A stretch of DNA of 64,000 nt from Cellulomonas sp. Leaf334 (GTDB taxonomy: Bacteria; Actinomycetota; Actinomycetes; Actinomycetales; Cellulomonadaceae). Where the stretch lies: the NCBI RefSeq assembly GCF_001424195.1, contig NZ_LMOO01000005.1, positions 694,541-758,540 of the forward strand, given 5' to 3'. A model generated the notes under the pieces. The model saw only the letters and a list, made by a program, of their open reading frames with translations. It was not told where the DNA came from and did not search any database. Position 1 is the first letter of the stretch. Each line of letters starts with the position of its first letter. The translations under genes and the position numbers were made by a program. Of the stretch, positions 16,273-25,238 are shown piece by piece.

Positions 16273-17826
16273 CTACGTCGTCGCGAGCCGGGAGAACCGC
16301 TGCAGGCGACCCCGCACCGCCGCCGGCAGGGGCGCGAGCTCGAGCGCGTCCCGGTAGGTGTCGCGCAGCACGAGCCGCAGCAGCAGCAGGTGCGTCGCGA
16401 GAACCGTGACGCCGATCAGCGCGGCGCGCACCACCAGCGGCCCGGGCACGAGGACCAGGACGAGCAGCCCCGCCCCGCCGGACACCAGCGCGCAGACCGC
16501 GACCGACCCGAACGACCGGGCGAGCTCGCCGACCGTGGTGCCGATCTCCTTCGACACCAGGACCCAGCGGGCGCCGGTCGCGGCCACGGCGACGCCGACG
16601 AACGCCCAGGCGACCGCGGTGAGGCCCTGGGACACCACGAGGGCCGTGGCGGCGACGGTGATCACGTCGGTGATCGTGGCGTACACGAACCACTTGCCGG
16701 CGCGGCCCAGCGCGTAGAAGAGGCCGTGGTCGAGCAGGGCGCCGATCGTCAGGATCCCCGCGACCGCGAGGCCGCGGGTCACCGGCACGCTCTCGGCCCA
16801 CTGGGTGCCGAACATCACCGGGATGACGACGGGTGCGGCGACCGCGACGAAGACCAGCACCGGGGTCACGGCGCCGTACGTCAGCGAGGACGCCCGCCGG
16901 TAGGCCTGCCGGAGCCGCTCGGGGACGTCGCGCACGCGGGCGAGCACGACCACGGAGACGGGTGCGACGGCGGACCCGCCCAGCTCCTGGGCCACCTGGA
17001 CGAGCCGTTGCGCGATCGTGAGGTAGCCGAGTGCGGCGGTCCCCAGCACGATCGCGATGATCGCGGTCTCCGCCCAGTTGCGGAGCACGGCGACCAGCTC
17101 GACGCCGACGACCTTGTAGCCGAACCGCGCCATGGTGCCGAACTCACGCCGGGAGAAGGACCACGTCGGTCGCCACCCGGCGGCCAGCCACGCGGCCGTC
17201 GTCGTCACGAGCGTCGTGGTGATCGCCTGCGCGACCAGCGCCCAGACGCCCCCGCCGGCCAGGGCGATGACGACGGCGACGACCTGGGCGAGCGCGGCGG
17301 CGGCGGTGCCCTGGATCGCGAGCCGGCGGAACGCCATCCTGCGCCGCAGCAGGGCGGTCGGCACGGCGGCGATGACGACCAGCGGCACGGACGCCAGCAG
17401 CACGCGCAGGACCGGCCCCGCCTCGGGCGCGTCCAGCGCGGCCACCACGAGCGGCACGCAGGCGAACAGCACCCCGCCGAGGACGATCGCGGCCACCAGG
17501 GAGAACCAGAACCCGGTGCTCAGCATCCGTTCGTCGGGGTCGTCCGCCTGCACCAGGTACGTGGACAGCCCCAGGTCGGACAGCAGCAGGACGAACGGGA
17601 TGATGGCCGAGGCCACCGCGACGACGCCGAACTCCTCCGGCGAGACCATGCGGGCCAGGACGGCGATGGTGGCGAGCCCGGACAGGCGCACGAGCCACTT
17701 CTGCGCCGTCAGCCACGCCGCCCCCGACGCGGCCGCGCGGCCCAGACCGGACGTCGGCTCGGTGGAGCTGCCGGGCGGGTCGCCCTCGGGTGCGGGCGTG
17801 GCGACCTGCTCCTGGTCCGCGCTCAT
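16273..17826 (-). CDS. Wzx-type polysaccharide flippase
   Basis: 517 residues, about 14 membrane segments, of the polysaccharide transporter (RfbX/MOP) family. After a 30-residue polar N-terminus, the first segments read GAAWLTAQKWLVRLSGLATIAVLARMVSPEEFGVVAVA, typical of LPS/EPS flippases. Expected role is moving the undecaprenyl-linked repeat unit across the membrane for polymerisation. GTG-free start with ATG at 17826, which overlaps the stop of the upstream glycosyltransferase by 4 bases (ATGA). Third gene of the minus-strand operon 20495-16273. Confidence 0.88.
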   Translation of the reverse strand: MSADQEQVATPAPEGDPPGSSTEPTSGLGRAAASGAAWLTAQKWLVRLSGLATIAVLARMVSPEEFGVVAVASAIIPFVLLLSDLGLSTYLVQADDPDERMLSTGFWFSLVAAIVLGGVLFACVPLVVAALDAPEAGPVLRVLLASVPLVVIAAVPTALLRRRMAFRRLAIQGTAAAALAQVVAVVIALAGGGVWALVAQAITTTLVTTTAAWLAAGWRPTWSFSRREFGTMARFGYKVVGVELVAVLRNWAETAIIAIVLGTAALGYLTIAQRLVQVAQELGGSAVAPVSVVVLARVRDVPERLRQAYRRASSLTYGAVTPVLVFVAVAAPVVIPVMFGTQWAESVPVTRGLAVAGILTIGALLDHGLFYALGRAGKWFVYATITDVITVAATALVVSQGLTAVAWAFVGVAVAATGARWVLVSKEIGTTVGELARSFGSVAVCALVSGGAGLLVLVLVPGPLVVRAALIGVTVLATHLLLLRLVLRDTYRDALELAPLPAAVRGRLQRFSRLATT

Positions 17827-19235
17827 CGTGCCGCCCCCTCGTGCGGCACGCCGGCGCCGTGACGCGCGACTGCAGCGCGGGCGACGGACGCGTGCCCGGC
17901 GACCATGGTCGCGAAGCTGTCGTCGGCGGGCGGACCCGAGCGGCCCCGACCGCGGACCGTCGCGGCGGCGTGCGCGACCGCGGCCGCGACCTGCGCGGCG
18001 TTCGCCTGGCGGCCGGCCCGGCGTCGGGCGACCGCAGCACGCCTGTCAGTCACCTCGGCGGCCGGCCCGCTCGCGTTGCTCACGAGGGTCGACCCGGGGG
18101 CGGCGCGTGCCACGAGCTCCGCGGCGCCGCCCGCCTCGCTGATCACGATCGGCAGGCCGGCGGACACCGCCTCCGTGGCAGCCAGGGGCCACCCCTCGAA
18201 GAACGAGTCGAGGACGAACGCGTCGGCGGCGCAGAGCAGCGTCGCGGCGTCGGAGCTGCCCAGCAGGTGCACGCGGTCGCCGTGCGGGTGGCTGCGCCGG
18301 ATCGCGTCCGCCCGGCGGTACTCGAGCCAGTCCGACGGGTCGCCGGCGACCACCAGGTGGGCCCGGGCGTCCTGCGCGGCGGACAGGAACGAGGCGACGG
18401 TCCCGGCGATGTTCTTCTGCGCGTCGTACCGGGCCAGGCACGCGAACACGACCTCGTCGACCAGCGGCGTGCCGACCGTGCGGGCGAGCTGGTCCCGCGC
18501 GGCGGCCCGCACCTGCTCGGTCGCGGCGGGCAGCGGCATGGCCCCGTTGGCGACGACGACGATCTTCCTGCCCGCGCTCGCGGGCACGCGGTCGACGTGG
18601 AACTGCCGCACGAGAGCGCTGACGGCGATCACGGAGTCGGCCTGGTCGAACAGCTCGGCCGTGCTCCGCCACTTCTCGGGGGAGTAGTGGATCTCGGTGT
18701 TGTGCAGGACGGGCACGATCGGTGCACCCGTGCCCAGCGCGGCCGCGACGAGGTGGTCCGGCGCGCTGTGCACCTGCACGACGTCGAGCCGCGCGGACGC
18801 CAGGGCGCGCACCGCCGACTGCTCGTCGCCGGCCACGACGACCTCGATGCCGAGGTCCCGCAGCCGCGCGGTCCGCCGGCCCTCCTCCGGGCAGACCACG
18901 ACGGGCTCGATCCCCTCCGCCGACAGCCCCTCGGCCAGCATCTCGACGACGCGACCGATCCCGCCGACGTCGAGGGAGTCGGCGACGAGGCCGCAGCGCA
19001 GGTCGGGCGCACGCGTGGCGGTGCCCGTGGGGAGCGGGTGGAAGGCGGCGCCGGCGACCGCGGGCAGCGCGGCGAGGGGCCGCCGCAGGACCGCGCGCGC
19101 GAGCGGGTGGACGTACCCGTAGCGCAGCCCCGGTGACGTCAGGTCGACCAGGCCGACCGCTGCCCCGAGCACCGCGGCCGAGACGCGGGCTGCCGCGCGC
19201 GAAGGAGCCCCGCGGACCCGTCGTGGCGACGACAT
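17823..19235 (-). CDS. Glycosyltransferase, GT4-like
   Basis: 470 residues. GT-B fold: VDSLDVGGIGRVVEMLAEGLSAEGIEP near residue 85, PIVPVLHNTEIHYSPEKW in the middle, VFACLARYDAQKNIAGTVASF at the start of the C-terminal domain, and AFVLDSFFEGWPLAATEAVSAGLPIV with the conserved FEGxxxxxxEA donor-phosphate motif. An extra N-terminal 75 residues include hydrophobic stretches. The Ala/Arg-rich C-terminal 70 residues are unusual. It lies between a GT2-like gene and the flippase on one transcript. Confidence 0.85.
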   Translation of the reverse strand: MSSPRRVRGAPSRAAARVSAAVLGAAVGLVDLTSPGLRYGYVHPLARAVLRRPLAALPAVAGAAFHPLPTGTATRAPDLRCGLVADSLDVGGIGRVVEMLAEGLSAEGIEPVVVCPEEGRRTARLRDLGIEVVVAGDEQSAVRALASARLDVVQVHSAPDHLVAAALGTGAPIVPVLHNTEIHYSPEKWRSTAELFDQADSVIAVSALVRQFHVDRVPASAGRKIVVVANGAMPLPAATEQVRAAARDQLARTVGTPLVDEVVFACLARYDAQKNIAGTVASFLSAAQDARAHLVVAGDPSDWLEYRRADAIRRSHPHGDRVHLLGSSDAATLLCAADAFVLDSFFEGWPLAATEAVSAGLPIVISEAGGAAELVARAAPGSTLVSNASGPAAEVTDRRAAVARRRAGRQANAAQVAAAVAHAAATVRGRGRSGPPADDSFATMVAGHASVARAAVARHGAGVPHEGAAR

Positions 19236-19247
19236 CGCACGCCCCCG

Positions 19248-20495
19248 CTACCGGGCGAGCTCCGCGGGTGCACCTGCGGAGCTCCCCGGGCTGGTGGCGT
19301 GGCGGGGCCGGAGCCCGAACGGTGCGTTCCGGCGGGCGGGCCAGAGGGCGCGCACGCGGCCGACGGTCGCACCGACCAGGACCCAGCTGCCCGTGTCCTG
19401 CGCGTGGCCCACCAGGTGCGGCAGTGCGCGCAGGGCGGGTGCGAGCACGCGCAGGGCGGACTCGTCGAGACCGGTGACGAGCAGCGTGCGCCCGGGCTCG
19501 GGCGCGGCCAGGGTGCGGGCGAGGTCGTCGACGGTCGCGACGACCGCGGAGACGTCGCGTCCTCGGCGCGTCACGGACACCGGCCTCCACGGCTGTGCGT
19601 CGGCACGGCTCGCGACGACGTTCACCACGTCGAGGCGATCGGCGTCGACGACGTCCAGGGCGTCGTCGACGTCCAGCCGGATGTCGCCGAGCACGACGTC
19701 GCGGGCGGACCCACCCGTCGACCGGGCGAGCCGGGCCGCGACGAACGACTCCCGGGCCCAGGTGGCCACGCCGTGCCGACGACGCCATGCGGTGCTCCAC
19801 CGACCGCGGTGGGCCGACGCGCGCACGACGCCGCACGTGGTGTGCAGGGGGAGCAGGTCCGGGTACGTCCGGGCGACGTGCGCGTGCGCCTCGGCGAGGC
19901 GGTCGAGGTTCGTGGTCATGCTGTTGTGGGTCAGCACGACGTCGTGGGTCCGCACCCGCAGGCCCTGGCTGCGGACGCGGGCGCCGTACTCCACCGCGTA
20001 CGCGTGCCACGCCAGGTCGGGGTGCTCGCTGAGCGGCTGGTCGAGCACGCGGTCGCGCTCGACGAGGAAGAGGACCTCGTCCAGGCTGTCGACCGGGACC
20101 GACGGCGACGAGGGCGCGCCGATCATCACGACCCGGTCCCGCACCACGCCCGCGACCGTGTCGGACGACGTGATGCCGACCGCGCCGAGCAGCCCCGTCC
20201 CCGGGTCGTCCAGGAGCGCGGCGGCGGCCTCCTCCAGCGCGACCAGCGAGTGCAGGTAGACGTCCTGGTGGACGAGGACCACGACGTCGTGACGCGCGCG
20301 GCGGGCCCCGTCGTTGAGCGCGGCCCCGGCGGACGTGAACCGGCCGTCGCGGTTGTCGACGGGGAGGTACTCGGTCTGCGGCGCCTCGGCCCGACCGGCG
20401 TCGACCGAGGCGTCGAGGCACGTCGTGCGGACGTCGAGGTCGTTGAAGACGCAGACGATCGACACCGGTGCGCGGCGCGGCTGCGTGCCTGTCAT
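19248..20495 (-). CDS. GT2-like glycosyltransferase
   Basis: 415 residues from ATG at 20495 (AGAGG 5 bases upstream); an open frame runs further to 20585 but lacks family sequence. Begins VSIVCVFNDLDVRTTCLDASV as in glycosyltransferase family 2-like proteins, with DVVVLVHQDVYLHSLVALEEA in place of the usual DxD and WHAYAVEYGARVRSQGLRV. The catalytic Asp pattern is not classical, so activity is uncertain; similar proteins in actinobacterial polysaccharide loci are annotated as glycosyltransferases. The C-terminal 130 residues resemble nothing I recognise. First gene of the minus operon that includes the GT4 and flippase. Confidence 0.65.
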   Translation of the reverse strand: MTGTQPRRAPVSIVCVFNDLDVRTTCLDASVDAGRAEAPQTEYLPVDNRDGRFTSAGAALNDGARRARHDVVVLVHQDVYLHSLVALEEAAAALLDDPGTGLLGAVGITSSDTVAGVVRDRVVMIGAPSSPSVPVDSLDEVLFLVERDRVLDQPLSEHPDLAWHAYAVEYGARVRSQGLRVRTHDVVLTHNSMTTNLDRLAEAHAHVARTYPDLLPLHTTCGVVRASAHRGRWSTAWRRRHGVATWARESFVAARLARSTGGSARDVVLGDIRLDVDDALDVVDADRLDVVNVVASRADAQPWRPVSVTRRGRDVSAVVATVDDLARTLAAPEPGRTLLVTGLDESALRVLAPALRALPHLVGHAQDTGSWVLVGATVGRVRALWPARRNAPFGLRPRHATSPGSSAGAPAELAR

Positions 20496-20579
20496 CAGGA
20501 CCTCTCTCGGGTGGTTCGCGTCGTCTCGACGAGTCGACGATAGGGGACGAAAGGGGCAGGTTGGACACCTGCGCCCGAG

Positions 20580-20587
20580 GTTCACCC
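20580..20587. promoter_or_regulatory. GTTCACCC element between divergent glycosyltransferase genes
   Basis: GTTCACCC followed by GGGTGG lies 85 bases before the minus-strand start (20495) and 115 bases before the plus-strand start (20702). It matches the 7-base PHO-box unit exactly. Only one clear unit is present here. Confidence 0.3.
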
Positions 20588-20701
20588 GGGTGGTGGCGAC
20601 CGTCCGGGGACCCTGCTCGGCGGACGGGTGATGCGTCGCGAACAGGTCCCGTGCGACGATGCCCGCACCCCCGCCGACCGATCGATCCGAGGATGACCAC
20701 G

Positions 20702-21655
20702 GTGCCTGCTGTCCCGCGCGGTGCGCCCGGCCGGGTGGTCGTCGTCGTGGTCACGTTCAACAGCGCCGACGTCGTGCCCGGCCTGCTCACCTCGTTGCCC
20801 GACGGGCTCGTCGGCCTCGACTGGACGCTCGTCGTGGTGGACAACGGCTCGCGGGACGACACGGTCGAGGTCGTGGAACGGCTCGCGCCGGACGCCGTGG
20901 TCGTCCGCTCGGCCCGCAACGGGGGCTACGCCGCGGGCATCAACCTGGGGGCGGCGCAGGTGCCGGACCGGTCGGCCGTGCTCGTGCTCAACCCGGACGT
21001 GCGGCTGGGTCCGGGCTGCGGCGCCGAGCTGGTCGCGGCGGTCGACCGCACGGGGGCGGGGATCGCCGTGCCGCGGCTCGACGACGCCCGCGGACACCTG
21101 ATCTCCTCACGCCGCCGCGAGCCGACCCTGCGCCGGGCGCTCGCGGACGCGGTCCTCGGCGCGGAGCGGGCCGGGTCCCTGGCGGACCTCGGCGAGGTCA
21201 TCACCGACGCCCGCGACTACGAGGACGAGGCGCCGACGGACTGGGCCGAGGGGTCGACGCAGCTCGTCTCGGCTGCGTGCTGGGACGCGGTCGGGCCGTG
21301 GGACGAGTCGTACTTCCTCTACTCCGAGGAGACCGACTTCGCGTTGCGCGCGCGGGACGCCGGCTACCTCACGTGGTTCGTCCCCACCGCGCACGCGGTG
21401 CACCTCGAGGGCGGCTCGGCCGGCAACCCCGGGCTGTGGCGGCTGCTCGTCGCCAACCGGCTGCGGCTGTACGGGCGCCGGCACGGTCGGGTGGCCACCG
21501 CTGCCTTCTGGGTGGTGCTCGTGGGCCGGGAGGGCAGCCGTGCGCTGCTCGGCAAGCAGACGAGCCGCGCGGCGCTGCGGGGCCTGCTGAGCCCGCGCTA
21601 CCTGCGCCAGACGCCTGGCCCGCACAGCATCGTGGCGGTCAGCGCCAGCGCTTGA
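20702..21655 (+). CDS. GT2 glycosyltransferase, rhamnosyltransferase-like
   Basis: 317 residues from GTG at 20702, chosen because GAGG at 20689-20692 is 9 bases upstream; the in-frame ATG at 20693 abuts that GAGG directly. GT-A fold: VVVVVVTFNSADVVPGLL, WTLVVVDNGSRDDTVEVV, NGGYAAGINLGA, and VLVLNPDVRLG with the NPD variant of DxD found in rhamnosyltransferases such as WbbL. WDESYFLYSEETDFALRARDAGY is the acceptor/catalytic segment. Its 3' end overlaps the convergent deacetylase gene by 17 bases. Confidence 0.9.
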   Translation: MPAVPRGAPGRVVVVVVTFNSADVVPGLLTSLPDGLVGLDWTLVVVDNGSRDDTVEVVERLAPDAVVVRSARNGGYAAGINLGAAQVPDRSAVLVLNPDVRLGPGCGAELVAAVDRTGAGIAVPRLDDARGHLISSRRREPTLRRALADAVLGAERAGSLADLGEVITDARDYEDEAPTDWAEGSTQLVSAACWDAVGPWDESYFLYSEETDFALRARDAGYLTWFVPTAHAVHLEGGSAGNPGLWRLLVANRLRLYGRRHGRVATAAFWVVLVGREGSRALLGKQTSRAALRGLLSPRYLRQTPGPHSIVAVSASA

Positions 21656-22304
21656 GCAGTCCCTTGGCCTCGAGCGCCACCCGTCGGTGCACCGGCGGGG
21701 GGACCAGCGCCGCCTGGACGAGGGTCTGGGGCGTGTCGTGCCGCGTCACGCTGAACCGCGGCCGCAGCCATGCCCCGTCCGTGGCGAGCCGCCGGTCGGA
21801 GGTGTGCACCGCGGTGTACCCGAGCTCGCGCAGCGACCGCAGCGTGCCCCGGTCGTACTGGCCGCGTGGCAGCGCGGCCTCGGTCACCTCCCCGGCGACC
21901 GCGGCGATGACGTCGCGGGCCTCGACGAGCTCGCGTCGGCGCACCTCGGCGGTCATCGCACGCCACGACACGTGGTCCATGCCGTGCGACCCCACCCGCA
22001 TGCCCGCCGCGCCGAGCCCGGCGACCTGCTGCGACGTGAGGCTGCCGGGGGTGTCGAGGCGGCCGGCCAGGACGAAGAACGTGGCGGTCAGGCCGCGCTC
22101 GAGCAGGCCGGGCAGACCGATCTCCACGTCGGAGGCGTTCCCGTCGTCGAACGAGACGACCGTCGCGGGCCACGTCGCGATCTCGTCGAGGATCCGCAGG
22201 TACTCGTCCGCGGTGATCCAGTAGCGCGCCTCGTCGTCGTCGATCGTCCGACCCGGGGTCCCGATGCCGTGGAAGCAGATGTTGCGCACGTCCCCGCGGG
22301 CCAT
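21639..22304 (-). CDS. Polysaccharide deacetylase (NodB family)
   Basis: 221 residues. Metal-dependent carbohydrate esterase 4 fold: VVSFDDGNASDVEIGL carries motif 1 (the DD pair, base and metal ligand) and VGSHGMDHVSWR motif 2 (SHxxxH, metal ligands). LPRGQYDRGTLRSLRELGY corresponds to motif 3. No signal peptide is seen, so it may act inside the cell, perhaps on the lipid-linked unit, unless the start is wrong. ATG at 22304 shares a base with the stop of the upstream GT2 gene (TGATG), so the two are translationally coupled. Confidence 0.85.
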   Translation of the reverse strand: MARGDVRNICFHGIGTPGRTIDDDEARYWITADEYLRILDEIATWPATVVSFDDGNASDVEIGLPGLLERGLTATFFVLAGRLDTPGSLTSQQVAGLGAAGMRVGSHGMDHVSWRAMTAEVRRRELVEARDVIAAVAGEVTEAALPRGQYDRGTLRSLRELGYTAVHTSDRRLATDGAWLRPRFSVTRHDTPQTLVQAALVPPPVHRRVALEAKGLLKRWR

Positions 22305-23146
22305 CAGGGTGTCCCCCCGGCCAGGCGCGACGACGTGTCGAGCTCCCACCGCTCGCCACCGCCGCGCGCGCGACGGTCGGCGACGAGCGTCAGGACGGCG
22401 TAGACGACGCCCGCGGGTGCGAGCCACGGCCGGCGCAGGACGACGTCCGTCAGCCAGCTGGTGCGGCTGGACGCCCGCACCCCGGCGGACCGGGCGCGCA
22501 GGGCGACGTTCCCGCGGCGCACGCGCGTGAGCCGGGCCACGAGGTCGCGCGTCCGACGAGGCGTCTCGACCTCGGTGGTGACGGAGGTGAGCACGACGCG
22601 CTCCTGGGCGGAGAAGAGGGAGTCGAGGAACAGGTCGTCCGCGAGCACCTCGGGGAACTGCTCGAAGCGGGCGCGGCCGGCGGCGGACAGGGCGATCATG
22701 CCCCGGCCGTAGAGCCCTGTCCGGGCGGCCGGGAGGCGGGACTGGATGGCGTAGTAGCAGCGGACGGCGAGCGGTCGACCCGTCACCACGAGGTGCCGGT
22801 CCGGCACCGCCGCGAGCGGGGTGGTGCCGTCGGGACCGGGTCGCGTCAGGGCGTCGGCCAGGGCGCGGACGGTGGAGGTCGTCGTCGCGACGTCGGCGTC
22901 GAGGTAGATCCGGGGGGTGCTCTCCGCGACCGCGTCGCCCGCGTTGAGCGCGGCCGCCTTGCCGGGCGACGGCAGGTCGAGCACGCGGACGGCACGGGTG
23001 CTCGCGACGGCGACCGTCTCGTCGACGCACCCGTTGGCCACGACGACCACGTCGAGCTCGCCGGGTGCGGCGCCGGCCAGGAGCCGGTCGAGGTTGCGGC
23101 CGATGACCGCCGCCTCGTTGTACGCGGCGATGATCACGCTGGTCAT
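22304..23146 (-). CDS. GT2 glycosyltransferase
   Basis: 280 residues. VIIAAYNEAAVIGRNLDRLL at the N-terminus, VVVVANGCVDETVAVA, SPGKAAALNAGD and IYLDADVATTTSTVRALADAL with the DxD metal-binding motif are classic GT-A family 2 features. Near the C-terminus a short hydrophobic stretch (APAGVVYAVLTLVA) may anchor it. GGGGCAGC-type spacing before the ATG at 23146 is adequate. Forms a two-gene operon with the deacetylase. Confidence 0.88.
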   Translation of the reverse strand: MTSVIIAAYNEAAVIGRNLDRLLAGAAPGELDVVVVANGCVDETVAVASTRAVRVLDLPSPGKAAALNAGDAVAESTPRIYLDADVATTTSTVRALADALTRPGPDGTTPLAAVPDRHLVVTGRPLAVRCYYAIQSRLPAARTGLYGRGMIALSAAGRARFEQFPEVLADDLFLDSLFSAQERVVLTSVTTEVETPRRTRDLVARLTRVRRGNVALRARSAGVRASSRTSWLTDVVLRRPWLAPAGVVYAVLTLVADRRARGGGERWELDTSSRLAGGTP

Positions 23147-23200
23147 CGGGCTGCCCCTCCTCGTCGCGCCGGTACCGACCGTCCGGCGGGGAGACAGAGC

Positions 23201-23244
23201 CGCACCGGACGCGAGCCCGAGACTACGGGATCACGTCCGGTGCG
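23201..23244 (-). terminator. Hairpin terminator after the beta-helix protein gene
   Basis: CGCACCGGACG (23201-23211) and CGTCCGGTGCG (23234-23244) form an 11-bp perfect stem 22 bases beyond the stop of the minus-strand gene at 23266. Confidence 0.6.
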
Positions 23245-23265
23245 GGTCATGCCCTGCAGGTGAGG

Positions 23266-24867
23266 TCAGCCGACGCGCTGGCCTGCCTTGGGTCCGTCGT
23301 GCCAGACGTTCCCGGAGAGCGTCACGGCGGGGGCGTTGACCGAGGAGAACGGTCCGTACGCACCGCCGTTCGGGAAGACGCTCGTCGTGATGCGGTTGTT
23401 CGAGATGACGACGTTGCCCACGCGGGACAGGACGTCGGTCCCGGCCTGGTAGCCGCCGTACACGGTGTACGCGCCGCCGCCCATCAGGTTGTTGTCGATG
23501 AGGATGTTCTTCATCGACTGGGCCGAGCCGGTCGACAGGATGATCGCGGAGGTCGAGCCCTTCGCCACCAGGATCGTGTTGTGCGCGATCTTGACGTTGT
23601 CGGACCCGAGCGACTGGATGCCGTCGTTGTGCGAGTCGGACGTCATGAGCAGGTCGTGGATGTACGAGTCCTGCACCGTGACGTTGTCGCCGATCTTCAG
23701 CCCGTCGATCGTCCTGTGGATGTTCACGCGGGTGAGCGTGTAGTTGCGTCCGGCGACCGCGGCGTCGTTGTTCGTGTTGCCGTTGCCGTCGAGCTCCGAG
23801 TCGATGATCTGGAGGTTCTTGGCGCCCTCGTCGTTCAGGACGAGCCAGAAGCCGTTCGCCCGGACGATCGAGTTACGGATGACGACGTCGTTCGCCCCGG
23901 CCGTGATGACCAGCGGCGTGGTGATCAGCTTCGAGTCGATGACCGTGCCCGGCTGGGTGATGCGGGACGGGCCGGTGTACGGCGTCAGGGTGACGCCGGC
24001 GGGGACACCCGTGTTCGAGGCGTTGGGGAAGGCGCCCGAGGCCGGCGGCGGTGTGGGCGTCGCGGTCGGCGTCGGCGTGGGGGTGGCCGTCGGGGTCGGC
24101 TTCGGCGTGGCCGTCGGCGTCGGCGTCGGGGTGGCCGTCGGCGTGGGCTTCGGGGTGACGGTCGGGGTCGGTGCCGGCGTCTTGGTGGGCGTCGGGGTGG
24201 CCGTCGGCGTCGCCGTGGGGGTACCCGTACCCGTGCCCGTCATCGGCGCGAACACCGCGTCGACCCAGTACTGGCTGCGGTTCCAGGTCTGCTTGGGGAA
24301 CGAGCTCGACCTCCCGTACGAGTAGACGCCCGAGTTGCCCTTCGGGACCGAGAGGAGGTCGGTCGTCGAGCCGGACCAGAACTGCTGCGTCTGGTGGTAG
24401 CGGCCCTTCGGTGCGAGGTAGGACGCGACGTAGCCGGAGCCGGCCTTCAGCTTCACGGGCTGGTCGAAGTAGGCGGTCTGCCAGCCGCGGGAGGTCTCGC
24501 CGGAGAACGTGACCGTCGCGAGGCGCTTGCCCGAGGCGTCCCAGAGGTTGCCGACGTGGGTGCCGCTGTTCTCCGGGGTCTTGTAGAACCGGACGCCGAG
24601 GACGACGCCGTCCGTGGCCGGCGTGAACGGGGTCCCCAGCTCGACGCTGTCCCTGTCACTGTCGACGCTGCCGTTGGCGGGGGCTGCATCGCCCCAGACC
24701 GTGACCTTGCCCGGCACTGCGGCGGCCGTCTGGGCAGCCGTCGGACCGGCTCCCGCACTGGCGACGCTGAGGGTGACCCCCACGACCGCTGCTGCCGCGA
24801 CCGTCGCGATCACTCGCGCCAGTGGCGCACGCCGCGAGGGCGCTCTGTGCATGCTCGATCGATTCAC
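23266..24867 (-). CDS. Secreted DUF4082 plus right-handed beta-helix protein
   Basis: 533 residues from GTG at 24867 (GGGAG 9 bases upstream); an ATG at 24852 is the alternative. A signal peptide (residues 1-50, LARVIATVAAAAVVGVTLSVASAGA) is followed by one DUF4082 domain (about 54-208, GVRFYKTPENSGTHVGNLW and SRGWQTAYF), a Pro-Thr linker of PT/TPTA type (about 210-272), and a right-handed parallel beta-helix (about 290-533: NDVVIRNSIVRANGFWLV, NLQIIDSELDG, NVKIAHNTILVAKG, NILIDNNLMGGG). Such helices are found in polysaccharide lyases, epimerases and hydrolases; catalytic residues cannot be assigned. Likely acts on, or holds, the EPS outside the cell. Shares DUF4082 with the protein at 5205. 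Confidence 0.88.
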   Translation of the reverse strand: MNRSSMHRAPSRRAPLARVIATVAAAAVVGVTLSVASAGAGPTAAQTAAAVPGKVTVWGDAAPANGSVDSDRDSVELGTPFTPATDGVVLGVRFYKTPENSGTHVGNLWDASGKRLATVTFSGETSRGWQTAYFDQPVKLKAGSGYVASYLAPKGRYHQTQQFWSGSTTDLLSVPKGNSGVYSYGRSSSFPKQTWNRSQYWVDAVFAPMTGTGTGTPTATPTATPTPTKTPAPTPTVTPKPTPTATPTPTPTATPKPTPTATPTPTPTATPTPPPASGAFPNASNTGVPAGVTLTPYTGPSRITQPGTVIDSKLITTPLVITAGANDVVIRNSIVRANGFWLVLNDEGAKNLQIIDSELDGNGNTNNDAAVAGRNYTLTRVNIHRTIDGLKIGDNVTVQDSYIHDLLMTSDSHNDGIQSLGSDNVKIAHNTILVAKGSTSAIILSTGSAQSMKNILIDNNLMGGGAYTVYGGYQAGTDVLSRVGNVVISNNRITTSVFPNGGAYGPFSSVNAPAVTLSGNVWHDGPKAGQRVG

Positions 24868-25238
24868 GAGGTGTGTCTCCCAACCATCGCGGCGCCTCGG
24901 GATGACGGACCAGGTGGTCCGATATCCCACTTCTCCGTGCGAGGGGCGCCGTTTTTGTCACTGTCAGATAACGAAGCGGCCCTCATGCTGGCATGGGTGA
25001 ACTTACCGACAAACCTTCACCCGGATGGAGCAATCGCCTGAACCCCCCGATCCTTGGCTGAACTGGAAGAACGTCCAACAAAACTCGTTATGAGATTTGT
25101 CTCACCATTCGAGACAAATCGAACCTGTTGCCCCATAGAACCGGGCATCTGCGGACAACCTTCACCCGGTCGGGCGAACGGCCCGATGCACCGGCCGGGC
25201 GATGACACGGCCGGTGCGTCGTGGCAGGCTGCACGACC
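24868..25238. other. 371-base AT-richer divergent intergenic region with several repeats
   Basis: No gene is seen. The part from about 24950 to 25140 is clearly richer in A and T than its surroundings. It holds GTCCGATATC (24918), GGGTGAA (24995-25001), TTCACCC at 25016-25022 and 25161-25167, CGGACA (25152-25157), and the 27-base palindrome at 25094-25120. It must contain promoters for the minus-strand gene at 24867 and the plus-strand gene at 25239. Confidence 0.7.
25094..25120. promoter_or_regulatory. Perfect 10-bp inverted repeat (operator candidate)
   Basis: GATTTGTCTC (25094-25103) and GAGACAAATC (25111-25120) are perfect inverted repeats around a 7-base spacer, in an AT-rich setting. 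The 17-base centre spacing places the arms on one face of the helix, as for a dimeric repressor. It is 119 bases before the start at 25239. It could also fold as a hairpin, but the arms are too AT-rich for a typical terminator of this genome. Confidence 0.5.

Noticed and set aside
25094..25120. Palindrome considered a terminator
   Set aside because: Arms are AT-rich and it is within a divergent promoter region, not at a transcript end; operator preferred.
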